NCBI GenBank assembly: GCA_947175005.1
Contig: CAMWLD010000006.1
Location: 1 to 19,882 of the forward strand
Direction of reading: 5' to 3'
Origin: an uncultured Ruminococcus sp.
Lineage (GTDB): Bacteria; Bacillota; Clostridia; Oscillospirales; Ruminococcaceae
Length of the DNA stretch: 19,882 nucleotides
This document shows positions 1 to 6,935 of the stretch, piece after piece. The stretch's first letter is position 1, and every line of letters begins with the position of its first letter. The translations under genes were made by a program, and so were the position numbers. Under the pieces are notes generated by a model. That model searched no databases. It saw only the letters and a program-made list of their open reading frames with translations, and was not told the origin of the DNA.

Positions 1-187
1 TTCACTGAATATTTACAGCAGCAAGCTTGCTGCAAGCATTGATTCGGATAAAGCCTCGGGTAATATTGCTAAGTGCATAAATCCGCCAATTGAGAAAGTC
101 GGTCCGGGTGTCGGCAAGATTATTCCTATAAATAATATTATGCAAGAAAATCAAAGCATTTCAGAAAAAAGTGAGGTTGAGAACAAA
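1..187 (+). other. Left edge: open frame leading into the HAAS gene
   Basis: The frame of the downstream gene is open from base 2 to its ATG at 188, with another in-frame ATG at 140, so a longer protein beginning outside the window cannot be excluded. A second frame is open from base 1 to a TGA at 40-42 and could be the last 13 codons of an upstream gene; in related genomes a PadR regulator often sits there, but too little is present to name it. A perfect 16-bp palindrome (GCAGCAAGCTTGCTGC) lies at 18-33. I treat the region as a leader because the encoded residues before position 188 look unstructured. Confidence 0.35.
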
Positions 188-883
188 ATGAAAAACAGTT
201 TGAGAGTTTATGTAGACAGCCTTTTCCAAGGCGCACCCCAAAGCGAGCCTGTGAGGGAATTGCATGACGAAATTTTATCCAATCTGGAGGAGCGTTACGA
301 CGACTGCATTGCAGGGGGCATGACCCCGCAGCGCGCGTATACGGCGGTTGTGGGCACAATGGGGGATATTGGCAAGCTTATCCGCCAGGTCAGCGAGGAA
401 AACAGGCACCCCGGGGGACTTTTTGAGCGCAGTTCTCCCACAGGCAAGGGCATTTTCAAAAAGTACAGCTATATTTTCACCGACAAGAACCTTAAAATAA
501 TAAAGCGCAGTGCAATTGCCGTTATGTGGATATTGCTTGTGGCGTTTTACTTTATGATAAGCTTCCATACCGATCAGTGGGATTTCACTTGGTTGGTTTT
601 CCTTGTGGGCGCAGGGCTGAACGTTGCCATTAATATGGCAGGGGACATTGCCCGTTTCAGCCGCAGAGGGGACGACAGCGAGAGCAGGATCAAGATCTTA
701 AAGTCGATACGCGGGTCAATGTCGGCAATTTTATGGCTTGCCACAACGTTTTTCTTCTTTATGATATGCGAGAGCCACAATTATATGTTTGACCGTGCAT
801 GGATAATTTTCATTCTGGCGGCCGCCGTGCAGGTGATGCTCAATGCTGTGATGAAGATACAAATAAACAGGTATAAGGATTGA
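188..883 (+). CDS. HAAS (DUF1700-type) domain protein with four membrane helices
   Basis: Unknown-function membrane protein of 231 residues from ATG 188. Residues 1-70 form the helical HAAS/permease-prefix domain, with the typical opening (MKNSLRVYVDSLF), a central EILSNLEERYDD segment and a closing GDIGKLI. Such domains are commonly encoded next to PadR-type regulators and are thought to act in membrane-coupled signalling. Four hydrophobic helices follow, near residues 108-126, 134-152, 177-194 and 203-222. The two helix pairs look like an internal duplication, because each is preceded by a similar basic stretch (KIIKRS and KILKSI). ATG 188 is preferred over ATG 140 because the domain starts there and a GAGG lies 11 bases upstream. 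It converges with alr and shares its terminator. The domain call is fairly secure; the physiological role is not known. Confidence 0.7.
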   Translation: MKNSLRVYVDSLFQGAPQSEPVRELHDEILSNLEERYDDCIAGGMTPQRAYTAVVGTMGDIGKLIRQVSEENRHPGGLFERSSPTGKGIFKKYSYIFTDKNLKIIKRSAIAVMWILLVAFYFMISFHTDQWDFTWLVFLVGAGLNVAINMAGDIARFSRRGDDSESRIKILKSIRGSMSAILWLATTFFFFMICESHNYMFDRAWIIFILAAAVQVMLNAVMKIQINRYKD

Positions 884-897
884 ATTTTGCATACCCA

Positions 898-932
898 AAA
901 AATCCGTCGGTCGGGCAGACTGACGGATTTTT
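898..932. terminator. Bidirectional terminator between HAAS gene and alr
   Basis: A 15-bp stem with one G-U pair (898-912 with 918-932) closes a five-base loop. An A-run leads the left arm and a T-run ends the right arm, so it can act as a Rho-independent terminator in both directions. It begins 14 bases after the HAAS stop and serves the convergent alr transcript from the other side. Confidence 0.88.
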
Positions 933-956
933 GTGCATATTGACGAATTTAAAATT

Positions 957-990
957 CTCTAACCTCTTACCTCTCACATCTAACCTCTTA
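957..990 (-). repeat. Heptamer array, copy 1 (alr stop)
   Basis: Read on the minus strand, the alr stop TAA runs straight into four seven-base units and a partial fifth: GAGGTTA, then GATGTGA, GAGGTAA and GAGGTTA. The same unit order recurs at 8207-8240 with single-base differences. A 13-bp AT palindrome (GAATTTAAAATTC, 945-957) touches its far end. Confidence 0.85.
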
Positions 991-2184
991 ATAATACTCT
1001 ACCACTGCCGTTATCTGCCCGCCTCTGCGGATAACACGGGGTATCCTTTTGGATATGCCGCAGACGGTCTCATATCCGATAGTGCCGTACATTGCGGCAA
1101 GCTCGTCGGCGGTTACGGTTTCCTCCCCGTCGCTGCCTATGAGGGTGACCGTTGTCCCCTCTTTCACATTGTCGATACCGCTTACGTCCGCCATAAGCTG
1201 ATCCATGCAGATACGTCCTATTATAGGGGCTTTTTTGCCGTTTATCAGAACATATCCTCTGCCCGATATCCCCCTTGCGTAGCCGTCGGCATAGCCTATG
1301 GGAACAGTGGCGGCGGTTATGTTGCTCTGCGCACAGTATGTGCGTCCGTAGCTTACAAAGTCCCCCGCTTTCAGCTGCTTGACATAGGACACGGCGGCTT
1401 TAAGCTCCATAACGGGCTTTAGCTCGACGGGCATTTCCAGCGAAATATCGGGCTTTAATCCGTAGAGCATTATTCCCAGCCTGTAAAGGGTACTGCGGCG
1501 GTCATAGCAAAACGCCCCTCCCGCACTGTTAAGGCAATGGGTATGGCGCAGGGCAACGCCCATTTCCCGTGCTTTATCGCATACCTTGAAAAAGCGGTCG
1601 GTTTGCGCAGCAGTATAGGCACGGTCGTCGGGGTCAATGCTGTCGGCGGAGGCGTAATGGGTAAATGCGCCGTCCAAAACAACGCCGCCAAGTTCGGAGA
1701 TACGCACAAGCGCCTCTGCAGCTGCATTTATGCCGTCATCGTCAGCCCTTATGCCTATCCTGCCCATGCCTGTATCCACGGCAGCATGAACCTTTACCCG
1801 AACCCCGGCCCGAGCCGCCTCCGCCGACAGACGGGCGGCATATTCGTCGGAAACGCAGGCGCAGATAATATCATTCTCCGCCAGCTCCGCCGCAAGCTCG
1901 GGGGGGGTATATCCCAAAATGAGTATCTCACCTTTAACCCCGTATTTACGCAGCTTCTGGGCTTCTCTGATGTTTGAGACAGCAAAAAATCCCACTCCCA
2001 GGCTTTCCAGAAAAGGAGCTATATTTTCATCGTCATGGCCGTAGGCGTTTGCCTTTACCACGCAGGCAATCTGCGTAACATCGGTATTTATAAGGGTTTT
2101 GGCGGCATTCAGATTGTACTCGAGCTTGTCAAGGTCGATCTCTGCCCATGCCCTTCGTAAAAATTCGGTTTTTGTGGTATTCAT
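988..2184 (-). CDS. alr: Alanine racemase
   Basis: PLP-dependent enzyme interconverting L- and D-alanine, which supplies D-Ala for peptidoglycan; cytoplasmic. The 398-residue length is normal for the family. Lys44 in VVKANAYGH is the PLP-binding lysine, and the N-terminal barrel continues through DTGMGRIGI (Arg142). Arg235 (YRLGIMLYG) is placed to contact the pyridine nitrogen. Tyr298 in VPIGYADGY is the second catalytic base, and GRICMDQ near 323-329 completes the active-site entrance. The start ATG has a good SD (AAGGAG, 8 bases upstream). The gene stands alone: a divergent SLOG gene lies upstream and a shared terminator downstream. Its leader would contain an AATTAAT heptamer array, and its stop codon is the first codon of a GAGGYWR array. 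Assignment is secure from motifs; a separate catabolic role cannot be ruled out. Confidence 0.96.
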   Translation of the reverse strand: MNTTKTEFLRRAWAEIDLDKLEYNLNAAKTLINTDVTQIACVVKANAYGHDDENIAPFLESLGVGFFAVSNIREAQKLRKYGVKGEILILGYTPPELAAELAENDIICACVSDEYAARLSAEAARAGVRVKVHAAVDTGMGRIGIRADDDGINAAAEALVRISELGGVVLDGAFTHYASADSIDPDDRAYTAAQTDRFFKVCDKAREMGVALRHTHCLNSAGGAFCYDRRSTLYRLGIMLYGLKPDISLEMPVELKPVMELKAAVSYVKQLKAGDFVSYGRTYCAQSNITAATVPIGYADGYARGISGRGYVLINGKKAPIIGRICMDQLMADVSGIDNVKEGTTVTLIGSDGEETVTADELAAMYGTIGYETVCGISKRIPRVIRRGGQITAVVEYY

Positions 2185-2205
2185 TAAAAATGCTCCTTGA
2201 TAGAA

Positions 2206-2318
2206 AATTAATAATTAATAATTAATAATTAATAATGATTTAAAAACATTATTAAGCATTTTGCAACAAATATTTTCGCTTGTTTAATTATTAATCATTA
2301 ATTATTAATTATTAATTA
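2206..2318. repeat. Inverted pair of AATTAAT heptamer arrays
   Basis: The left array has four exact AATTAAT units at 2206-2233 plus a variant (AATGATT, 2234-2240). The right array has five TTAATTA units at 2284-2318, one of which is TTAATCA. They are inverted with respect to each other, so about 34 bases can fold back with few mismatches around a 43-base loop. The arrays fill the divergent alr/SLOG intergenic region and would lie in or next to both promoters. Confidence 0.85.
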
Positions 2319-2327
2319 ACCAAATAG

Positions 2328-2336
2328 TGGTATAAT
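2328..2336 (+). promoter_or_regulatory. Extended -10 promoter of the SLOG gene
   Basis: TGG followed by a perfect TATAAT (2331-2336) matches the extended -10 consensus TGnTATAAT. No convincing -35 is present because the upstream sequence is the heptamer array. Transcription would start near 2343, leaving a leader of about 25 bases with a GAGGGGA SD at 2356-2362. Confidence 0.7.
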
Positions 2337-2367
2337 AATTTCAGAAAAATGATTCGAGGGGAACAAT

Positions 2368-3333
2368 ATGGAAATGGATAACAGCATTATCTTGCGCAGA
2401 GAAACAACAGCCTGTTTTACGGGACACCGCCCTCAAAAGCTGCCCGACGGCGGAAGCAGGAATTCTACTGCGACCCGTGTTATAAAAAGTATGCTTTATG
2501 CCTGTGTCAGCGAGGCTGTCAATGACGGCTACGATACTTTTATTACCGGTATGCAGCGTGGCATTGACCTGTGGGCGGGAGAGATCGTATTGTCTCTTAT
2601 GGCCGGGAGCAATCTGCGTCTCATCTGTGCAATGCCCTATGAGGGCTTCGGCAAGGAATTCACGGGTGTTGACAAATGGACATTCGAGCGGATACTGGAG
2701 GCTGCCTCGGCAAAGGTCACTCTTTGTCCCCGTTACACCAAGGATTGTATGGCTTTGCGCAATAAATTCATGGTGGACAATTCCTCCCGTCTGATAGCCG
2801 TGGCAGACGATCTGAAAAGCGGTACGGGACAGACCCTGCGGTACGCACGCAGCTCAAATCTGGATATACGTTTGATAGACCTGGGCGAATTATTCCGCAA
2901 AAATAATACCGACACCCGTGATTTTGCTGACGCTGAAGCAAATAAACAAAGCTATGATGTGATAACCTTTGACGGCATGGAAGAGGATATGTCCGTTGCT
3001 TCCCGCAATGAAAATCCACTGCCGGTCGAAACGGATAAAAGTGAACTTGCAGACCTGTTTGGAGAACCGATCTCCGAGCTTGAAATTTTGGGAAATTCAT
3101 TTTCAAAAATGCCCGACAAAACGTCTGCCAAGCCAAGTGCCGAAAAATCGGAAATGTCACACGCGGAAAAGTCTGTCGGAAAATCATCGGTGCTGCCACG
3201 CAGCAGAACTGCCGAAACATTTTCGGAAAAAATCCCCGAAAATGCGAACCGCAGGCAGGAGACCCCTGCGGCAGACCTTGAGATCGACGAGCGCTACAGC
3301 GCCGCAAACGACCCGACGCTTACCTTGCTGTAA
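2368..3333 (+). CDS. SLOG-family protein (YpsA/DUF1273-like) with long disordered tail
   Basis: Residues 14-174 form a Rossmann-like SLOG domain. The family start (CFTGHRPQKLP, 16-26), the helix segment ITGMQRGIDLWAGEI (59-73) and the later MVDNSSRLIAV (135-145) followed by a GTGQTLRYA glycine turn (152-160) all match the YpsA/DUF1273 pattern. SLOG domains bind nucleotides or nucleotide-derived ligands; YpsA of Bacillus has been linked to cell division and stress, and the role here is unknown. Usual family members end near residue 180-190. This one continues for about 140 residues rich in Ser, Lys, Glu and Pro with no recognisable fold, ending in two leucines. The start ATG 2368 is followed by ATG 2374; both fit the SD. 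It is transcribed alone from an extended -10 promoter. Confidence 0.82.
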   Translation: MEMDNSIILRRETTACFTGHRPQKLPDGGSRNSTATRVIKSMLYACVSEAVNDGYDTFITGMQRGIDLWAGEIVLSLMAGSNLRLICAMPYEGFGKEFTGVDKWTFERILEAASAKVTLCPRYTKDCMALRNKFMVDNSSRLIAVADDLKSGTGQTLRYARSSNLDIRLIDLGELFRKNNTDTRDFADAEANKQSYDVITFDGMEEDMSVASRNENPLPVETDKSELADLFGEPISELEILGNSFSKMPDKTSAKPSAEKSEMSHAEKSVGKSSVLPRSRTAETFSEKIPENANRRQETPAADLEIDERYSAANDPTLTLL

Positions 3334-3341
3334 GCTGTAAA

Positions 3342-3365
3342 GCGCTGTGCAGTGCGCAAGTTTTT
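3342..3365 (+). terminator. Weak possible terminator after SLOG gene
   Basis: A short GCGC/GCGC stem (342-345 with 354-357 of this kilobase) is followed by AAGTTTTT. A competing five-base pairing CTTGC/GCAAG (3324-3328 with 3356-3360) ends right at the T-run. Either could terminate, but neither stem is strong. Confidence 0.35.
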
Positions 3366-3554
3366 GTCTGACTTCAAGTCCAATTTAATGTCGTTTACTA
3401 TAATTATAATCCACAAAAAGGAAAATTGCAACCGTCATAATAGATAAATATGCGGGAAAAATATCTTATAAATTTTTGCTTGATAAATTGCATAGTGTAA
3501 TATTGCAGCCGTGTATTTGCTGTAGGGCAGCGGCAGTGCACTTGCAATCAAGGC

Positions 3555-3581
3555 GTTTGCAAGCAATATGTTTGCAAGCAA
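3555..3581 (+). repeat. Tandem 12-mer upstream of glgP promoter
   Basis: GTTTGCAAGCAA occurs at 3555-3566 and again at 3570-3581, separated by TAT. Each copy contains the palindrome TTGCAA, and the outer CGTTTGC and GCAAACG can pair. The pair lies about 100 bases upstream of the best glgP promoter, where regulator sites are possible. No regulator is recognised. The rest of 3366-3655 shows no gene. Confidence 0.55.
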
Positions 3582-3659
3582 ACGGCTCGGAATTGTTGAC
3601 AAATCGGCCGATGCTTGCCAAAGGCTGCCAAAATTTCAATATTTTGTATAATATGCCTA

Positions 3660-3688
3660 TTGAAAAATTCGTCAAAATGGTGTATAAT
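3660..3688 (+). promoter_or_regulatory. Candidate glgP promoter
   Basis: TTGAAA (3660-3665) and TATAAT (3683-3688) are separated by 17 bases, close to the ideal vegetative promoter. A second TATAAT at 3647-3652 with CTGCCA 16 bases upstream could be an alternative. The predicted leader is about 125 bases long, holds no clear terminator or known riboswitch, and ends in AAGGGG before the coding region. Confidence 0.7.
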
Positions 3689-3821
3689 ATTTTGTAAGGT
3701 TTTTTGTAAATATTTTTAGCAAAGGTTATCATTACGGTAACATTTGCCGGGGAACTGTCGGACGGTGTCTTTTTAAAGGCGGCGGACGGCAAGTCCCACA
3801 AATTTCAAAAGCAAAGGGGAA

Positions 3822-6224
3822 ATGAATGTGTCATCCGTAAATAAAGAAGAATTTGAGGAAAAGCTGCGTTCGGAATTGCAGACCGAATTCAACGTAACAC
3901 CCGTGGACGCCTCGGATAATCAGATCTACAAGGCGCTTTCGGCTGTTGTCGTTAAGCAGCTGCGTGCTAAAAGAAGAAAATTCGTGAACCAGGTACACTC
4001 TGCGGGAAAGAAAGAGATCTACTATCTTTCCATGGAATTCCTTATGGGAAGATCTCTCAAAAGCAGCCTTTACAACCTGGAGCTTAACACCGTTGTTGAG
4101 GAAGTCCTCAAGAAATGGGACGTAAATATCGAGCGCATTTATGATTATGAAAGCGACGCAGCCCTCGGAAACGGCGGTCTCGGCAGACTTGCCGCCTGCT
4201 ATCTGGACGGTCTTGCCACTGACGGCTACCCTGCAATGGGTTACTCCATATGCTATGAGTACGGCATATTCAAGCAGCATCTGGATGAGGGCTGGCAGAC
4301 GGAGGAGCCCGATAACTGGCTTCCCGGCGGAAGTTCATGGCTCGTGCCCAAAACCGACAGTGCCATTGAGGTGAATTTCGACGGCGAGCTTCAGGAATAC
4401 TGGGACAATCAGTATCACCAGGTGACTTATAAGAATTACAATACGGTTGTGGCTGTGCCCTTTGATATGTATGTTCCCGGCTACGGCAGCAACGGCGTTT
4501 CGGTGCTCAGACTGTGGCAGGCTAAGGTGCCCTCCTTTGATATGAATATGTTCAATCAGGGCGATTATGCCAAGGCGCTGGGTCAGAATACCATTGCCCA
4601 GTCCATTTCCAAGGTGCTTTATCCCAATGATAATCACCTGGAGGGCAAGAGCCTTAGATACCGTCAGCAGTATTTCCTCTGTGCGGCTTCCGTTGGCGAT
4701 ATTGTAAACCGCCATATGTCCGTTTACGGCACTCTGGACAATCTTCACGAAAAGGTTGCCATTCATATCAACGACACTCACCCCACCCTTGCTATCCCCG
4801 AGCTTATGCGCATTCTGCTTGACGACTGCGGCTACAGCTGGGACAAGAGCTGGTATATAGTAACCAACACCTTTGCCTACACCAACCACACGGTAATGGC
4901 TGAGGCACTGGAAAAATGGGACGTTAATCTTGTCCGTCAGATAACTCCGAGAATTTATGATATTATCTGCGAGATAAACCGCCGTTACTGCGAGGAAGTC
5001 AAGGAGCGCACAGGGGACGACAACAAGGTTTCCAGAATGTCCATTATTCAGAACAATCAGATACACATGGCGCTGCTTTGCGTATGCGCTTCTCACTGTG
5101 TAAACGGCGTTTCCAAGCTCCATTCGGAGATTATCAAGGAAGACGTTTTCGCAAACGAATACAGCTACACTCCTCACAAGTTCCAGAACGTTACCAACGG
5201 TATTGCCTACAGGCGCTGGCTTTTGCAGTCCAACCCCGGGCTTACAAAGCTGCTTGAGGAGACCATTGGTTCGGATTTCAAGCACAATGCATGGGATTTG
5301 GCAAAATTTGCAAAGTTCGACACCGACAAGAAGGTGCTTGACAAGCTGGCTAAGATAAAGGCTGAAAACAAGGCAAGATTTGCAAAGTATGTCAAGTCCA
5401 ACTTTGGCGTTGAGCTTAACACCGACGCTATCTTTGACGTTCAAGTAAAGCGTCTCCACGAATACAAGAGGCAGAACCTTAACGCGCTTAATATTATTGC
5501 CGAATACAACGCCCTGCTGGAAAATCCCGATATGGATTTTGTGCCCAAGACCTATATTTTCGCTGCAAAAGCAGCTCCCGGGTACTATCTTGCAAAGCAG
5601 ATAATCAAGCTTATCTGGGCGCTGGGCGAGGAGATCCGCAAGAACAAGGAAATAAGCAAGAAGCTTCAGGTATTTTTCCTGGAGGATTACAGAGTTACCA
5701 TGTCCGAGTTGTTAATGCCCGCAGCGGAGGTTTCCGAGCAGATTTCTTTGGCAGGCACAGAAGCTTCGGGTACGGGCAACATGAAGCTTATGCTCAATGG
5801 TGCGCTGACTCTTGGTACTCTTGACGGCGCAAACGTGGAGATAAGGGAGCAAGTAGGGCCTAACAACATCTTCATTTTCGGTATGACCACCGAGGAAGTG
5901 CTGGCAAAGAAGGCGCAGGGCTACCGTCCCGAGCATTATGTAGAGAACAACGAGGTAATCCGCAAGGCTCTTGACAGGATGTACAGCGGTATCAACGGCT
6001 GCTCCTTTGAAGAGGTTGCAAATGCGCTGAAGTTCAAGGATCCTTACATGGTTCTTGCTGATTTTGACGCATACCAGTCCGCTCAACAGTATGTTTCCGA
6101 GTGCTACAAGGATAAGTACAAGTGGAACACTATGTCCCTTAACAATATTGCCAATGCGGGTATTTTCTCCGCTGACAGGGCTGTTGACGAGTATGCCAAG
6201 AATATCTGGAAGCTTAGCAAGTAA
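3822..6224 (+). CDS. glgP: Glycogen/alpha-glucan phosphorylase
   Basis: Cleaves alpha-1,4-glucan with phosphate to release glucose-1-phosphate; a GT35 family enzyme acting in the cytoplasm on stored glycogen or imported maltodextrin. The 800 residues match family length. Visible landmarks are YYLSMEFLMGRSL near the N-terminus, ALGNGGLGRLAACYLDGLA in the glucan/phosphate site, HINDTHPTLAIPELMR, NVTNGIAYRRWL, VKRLHEYKRQ and the PLP site EASGTGNMKLMLNG, in which Lys655 is the PLP-binding residue. The start is uncertain. ATG 3822 has only two bases between it and AAGGGG (3814-3819), whereas in-frame GTG 3828 has eight, so the protein may begin two codons later. The gene probably reads on through a small membrane-peptide gene to the terminator at 6490. 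Family is certain; substrate preference (glycogen, starch or maltodextrin) cannot be told. Confidence 0.97.
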   Translation: MNVSSVNKEEFEEKLRSELQTEFNVTPVDASDNQIYKALSAVVVKQLRAKRRKFVNQVHSAGKKEIYYLSMEFLMGRSLKSSLYNLELNTVVEEVLKKWDVNIERIYDYESDAALGNGGLGRLAACYLDGLATDGYPAMGYSICYEYGIFKQHLDEGWQTEEPDNWLPGGSSWLVPKTDSAIEVNFDGELQEYWDNQYHQVTYKNYNTVVAVPFDMYVPGYGSNGVSVLRLWQAKVPSFDMNMFNQGDYAKALGQNTIAQSISKVLYPNDNHLEGKSLRYRQQYFLCAASVGDIVNRHMSVYGTLDNLHEKVAIHINDTHPTLAIPELMRILLDDCGYSWDKSWYIVTNTFAYTNHTVMAEALEKWDVNLVRQITPRIYDIICEINRRYCEEVKERTGDDNKVSRMSIIQNNQIHMALLCVCASHCVNGVSKLHSEIIKEDVFANEYSYTPHKFQNVTNGIAYRRWLLQSNPGLTKLLEETIGSDFKHNAWDLAKFAKFDTDKKVLDKLAKIKAENKARFAKYVKSNFGVELNTDAIFDVQVKRLHEYKRQNLNALNIIAEYNALLENPDMDFVPKTYIFAAKAAPGYYLAKQIIKLIWALGEEIRKNKEISKKLQVFFLEDYRVTMSELLMPAAEVSEQISLAGTEASGTGNMKLMLNGALTLGTLDGANVEIREQVGPNNIFIFGMTTEEVLAKKAQGYRPEHYVENNEVIRKALDRMYSGINGCSFEEVANALKFKDPYMVLADFDAYQSAQQYVSECYKDKYKWNTMSLNNIANAGIFSADRAVDEYAKNIWKLSK

Positions 6225-6235
6225 GCTTTTATTAC

Positions 6236-6304
6236 GGAAACAAGCCGCTTACAGCAACAAATGATGAATCGTCTTAAAAGCGTAATTTGCGGCTTGATGT
6301 TTCC
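6236..6304 (+). other. Intercistronic hairpin after glgP
   Basis: GGAAACAAGCCGC (6236-6248) pairs with 6289-6304 over 13 bp, interrupted by a three-base bulge. No T-run follows, so it is unlikely to terminate. It may stabilise the 3' end of glgP mRNA or set the ratio to the downstream small gene. Confidence 0.5.
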
Positions 6305-6331
6305 GCGAATATGAAAAGGTGGAAAGGCATT

Positions 6332-6466
6332 ATGGATAAAAAAACCGAAAGTATAAGTTTCGGCGTATGTATTGTGTTAATTGTTTTTGGTATGATCTTT
6401 TCTGCATATGCCGGTACTCAAATAGGCTCGGATATAGGCGAATTTATTTACAATATTATGCACTAA
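6332..6466 (+). CDS. Small single-helix membrane protein (44 aa)
   Basis: A 44-residue ORF with a charged start (MDKKTES), one hydrophobic helix near residues 9-27 and a short tail with two acidic residues (IGSDIGEFIY). It starts at ATG 6332, nine bases after AGGTGG and four after AAAGG; the upstream in-frame ATG 6311 has no SD. It sits between glgP and the terminator at 6490, so it is probably the last cistron of the glgP transcript. I do not recognise the family. Coding status rests on the SD, the clean membrane-helix pattern and the terminator directly behind it. Confidence 0.6.
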   Translation: MDKKTESISFGVCIVLIVFGMIFSAYAGTQIGSDIGEFIYNIMH

Positions 6467-6489
6467 AAGCTATTAAGACTATAGCATTT

Positions 6490-6515
6490 AAGGGGCTGTT
6501 TTTACAGCCCCTTTT
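6490..6515 (+). terminator. Rho-independent terminator of glgP transcript
   Basis: A perfect 10-bp stem (6490-6499 with 6504-6513) closes a TTTT loop and is followed by TTTTGCTTT. It begins 24 bases after the stop of the small membrane protein. Confidence 0.9.
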
Positions 6516-6523
6516 GCTTTGGT

Positions 6524-6932
6524 CTTTTCGTTTGTCAGCTTTAATGGGAGAGTGACATCTTCCGTCACATAGTGCGCCCTTACGGGCGGCAGCATGAAAC
6601 GCGTGACATTCGTCACACGTTTCTATGCTGCTGCGCCGCCCGACGTGGGTTTGTTCTAAGCTATGAGACTGCAAGTATAACGTTCATTCACTGTAACCCT
6701 TTTCCGAACGTCGGGCGGCGGTTTTCTAGGGGTTATCTTGAAGCGCTTTTGTTTGTCAGCGGCTGTTAGAGGGGGCGCTGCCCCCCGACCCCCGCAAGAG
6801 CGCTGCCCTTGACCCGCCAAAGGCTCCGCCCTTGGAACCCGAGTGAAGTGTGTGCTCTTGTTTATGTTAGTTTGCTTGCTTACTGTTTTGTGCAATTTGA
6901 CGGAACCCGCTCTAACCTCTTACCTCTAACCT
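6524..6932. repeat. Gene-free structured GC-rich repeat region
   Basis: About 400 bases between two convergent genes hold no credible ORF but dense secondary structure. A large imperfect hairpin spans 6584-6641; its core pairs GAAACG and GTGAC with their complements around ATTC. A 13-bp perfect inverted repeat (634-646 with 708-720 of this kilobase) shares its left arm with that hairpin, so the two folds exclude each other. GTTTGTCAGC occurs at 6530-6539 and 6751-6760, flanking most of the element. From 6770 to 6840 a run of small GC hairpins follows (for example GGGGGC-GCT-GCCCCC), of a style common in clostridial intergenic repeats. The right end is the heptamer array at the phosphofructokinase stop. 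Confidence 0.65.
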
Positions 6933-6935
6933 CTA
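6910..6935 (-). repeat. Heptamer array, copy 2 (phosphofructokinase stop)
   Basis: On the minus strand the stop TAG of the phosphofructokinase gene overlaps the array: TA followed by units GAGGTTA, GAGGTAA, GAGGTTA and a partial GAG. This is copy 1 without its GATGTGA unit. Confidence 0.85.

Noticed and set aside
988..1977. Long plus-strand frames opposite alr
   Set aside because: They are the antisense of a fully conserved alanine racemase, lack family features and have no suitable SD.
2206..2318. CRISPR-like array
   Set aside because: Repeats are contiguous seven-base units with no spacers; no cas genes are present.
3466..3801. Minus-strand 111-codon frame in the glgP leader
   Set aside because: Composition is irregular (Cys/Lys/Asn-rich without a pattern), it has no SD, and the region carries plus-strand promoter elements.
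3709..3845. Open frame in the glgP leader with protein-like residues (VTFAGELSDGVFLKAADG)
   Set aside because: No ATG, GTG or TTG start precedes it in frame after the last stop, so it is probably not translated.
4335..5459. 374-codon minus-strand frame inside glgP
   Set aside because: It is a frame shadow of the conserved phosphorylase; no recognisable domain.
6367..6555. 62-codon plus-strand frame overlapping the small membrane peptide
   Set aside because: It runs through the strong terminator at 6490-6515 and has no SD; the 44-codon frame fits better.
6770..6870. Small structured RNA gene or tRNA remnant in the GC-rich run
   Set aside because: No cloverleaf, promoter or terminator was found; the hairpin series looks like intergenic repeat DNA.
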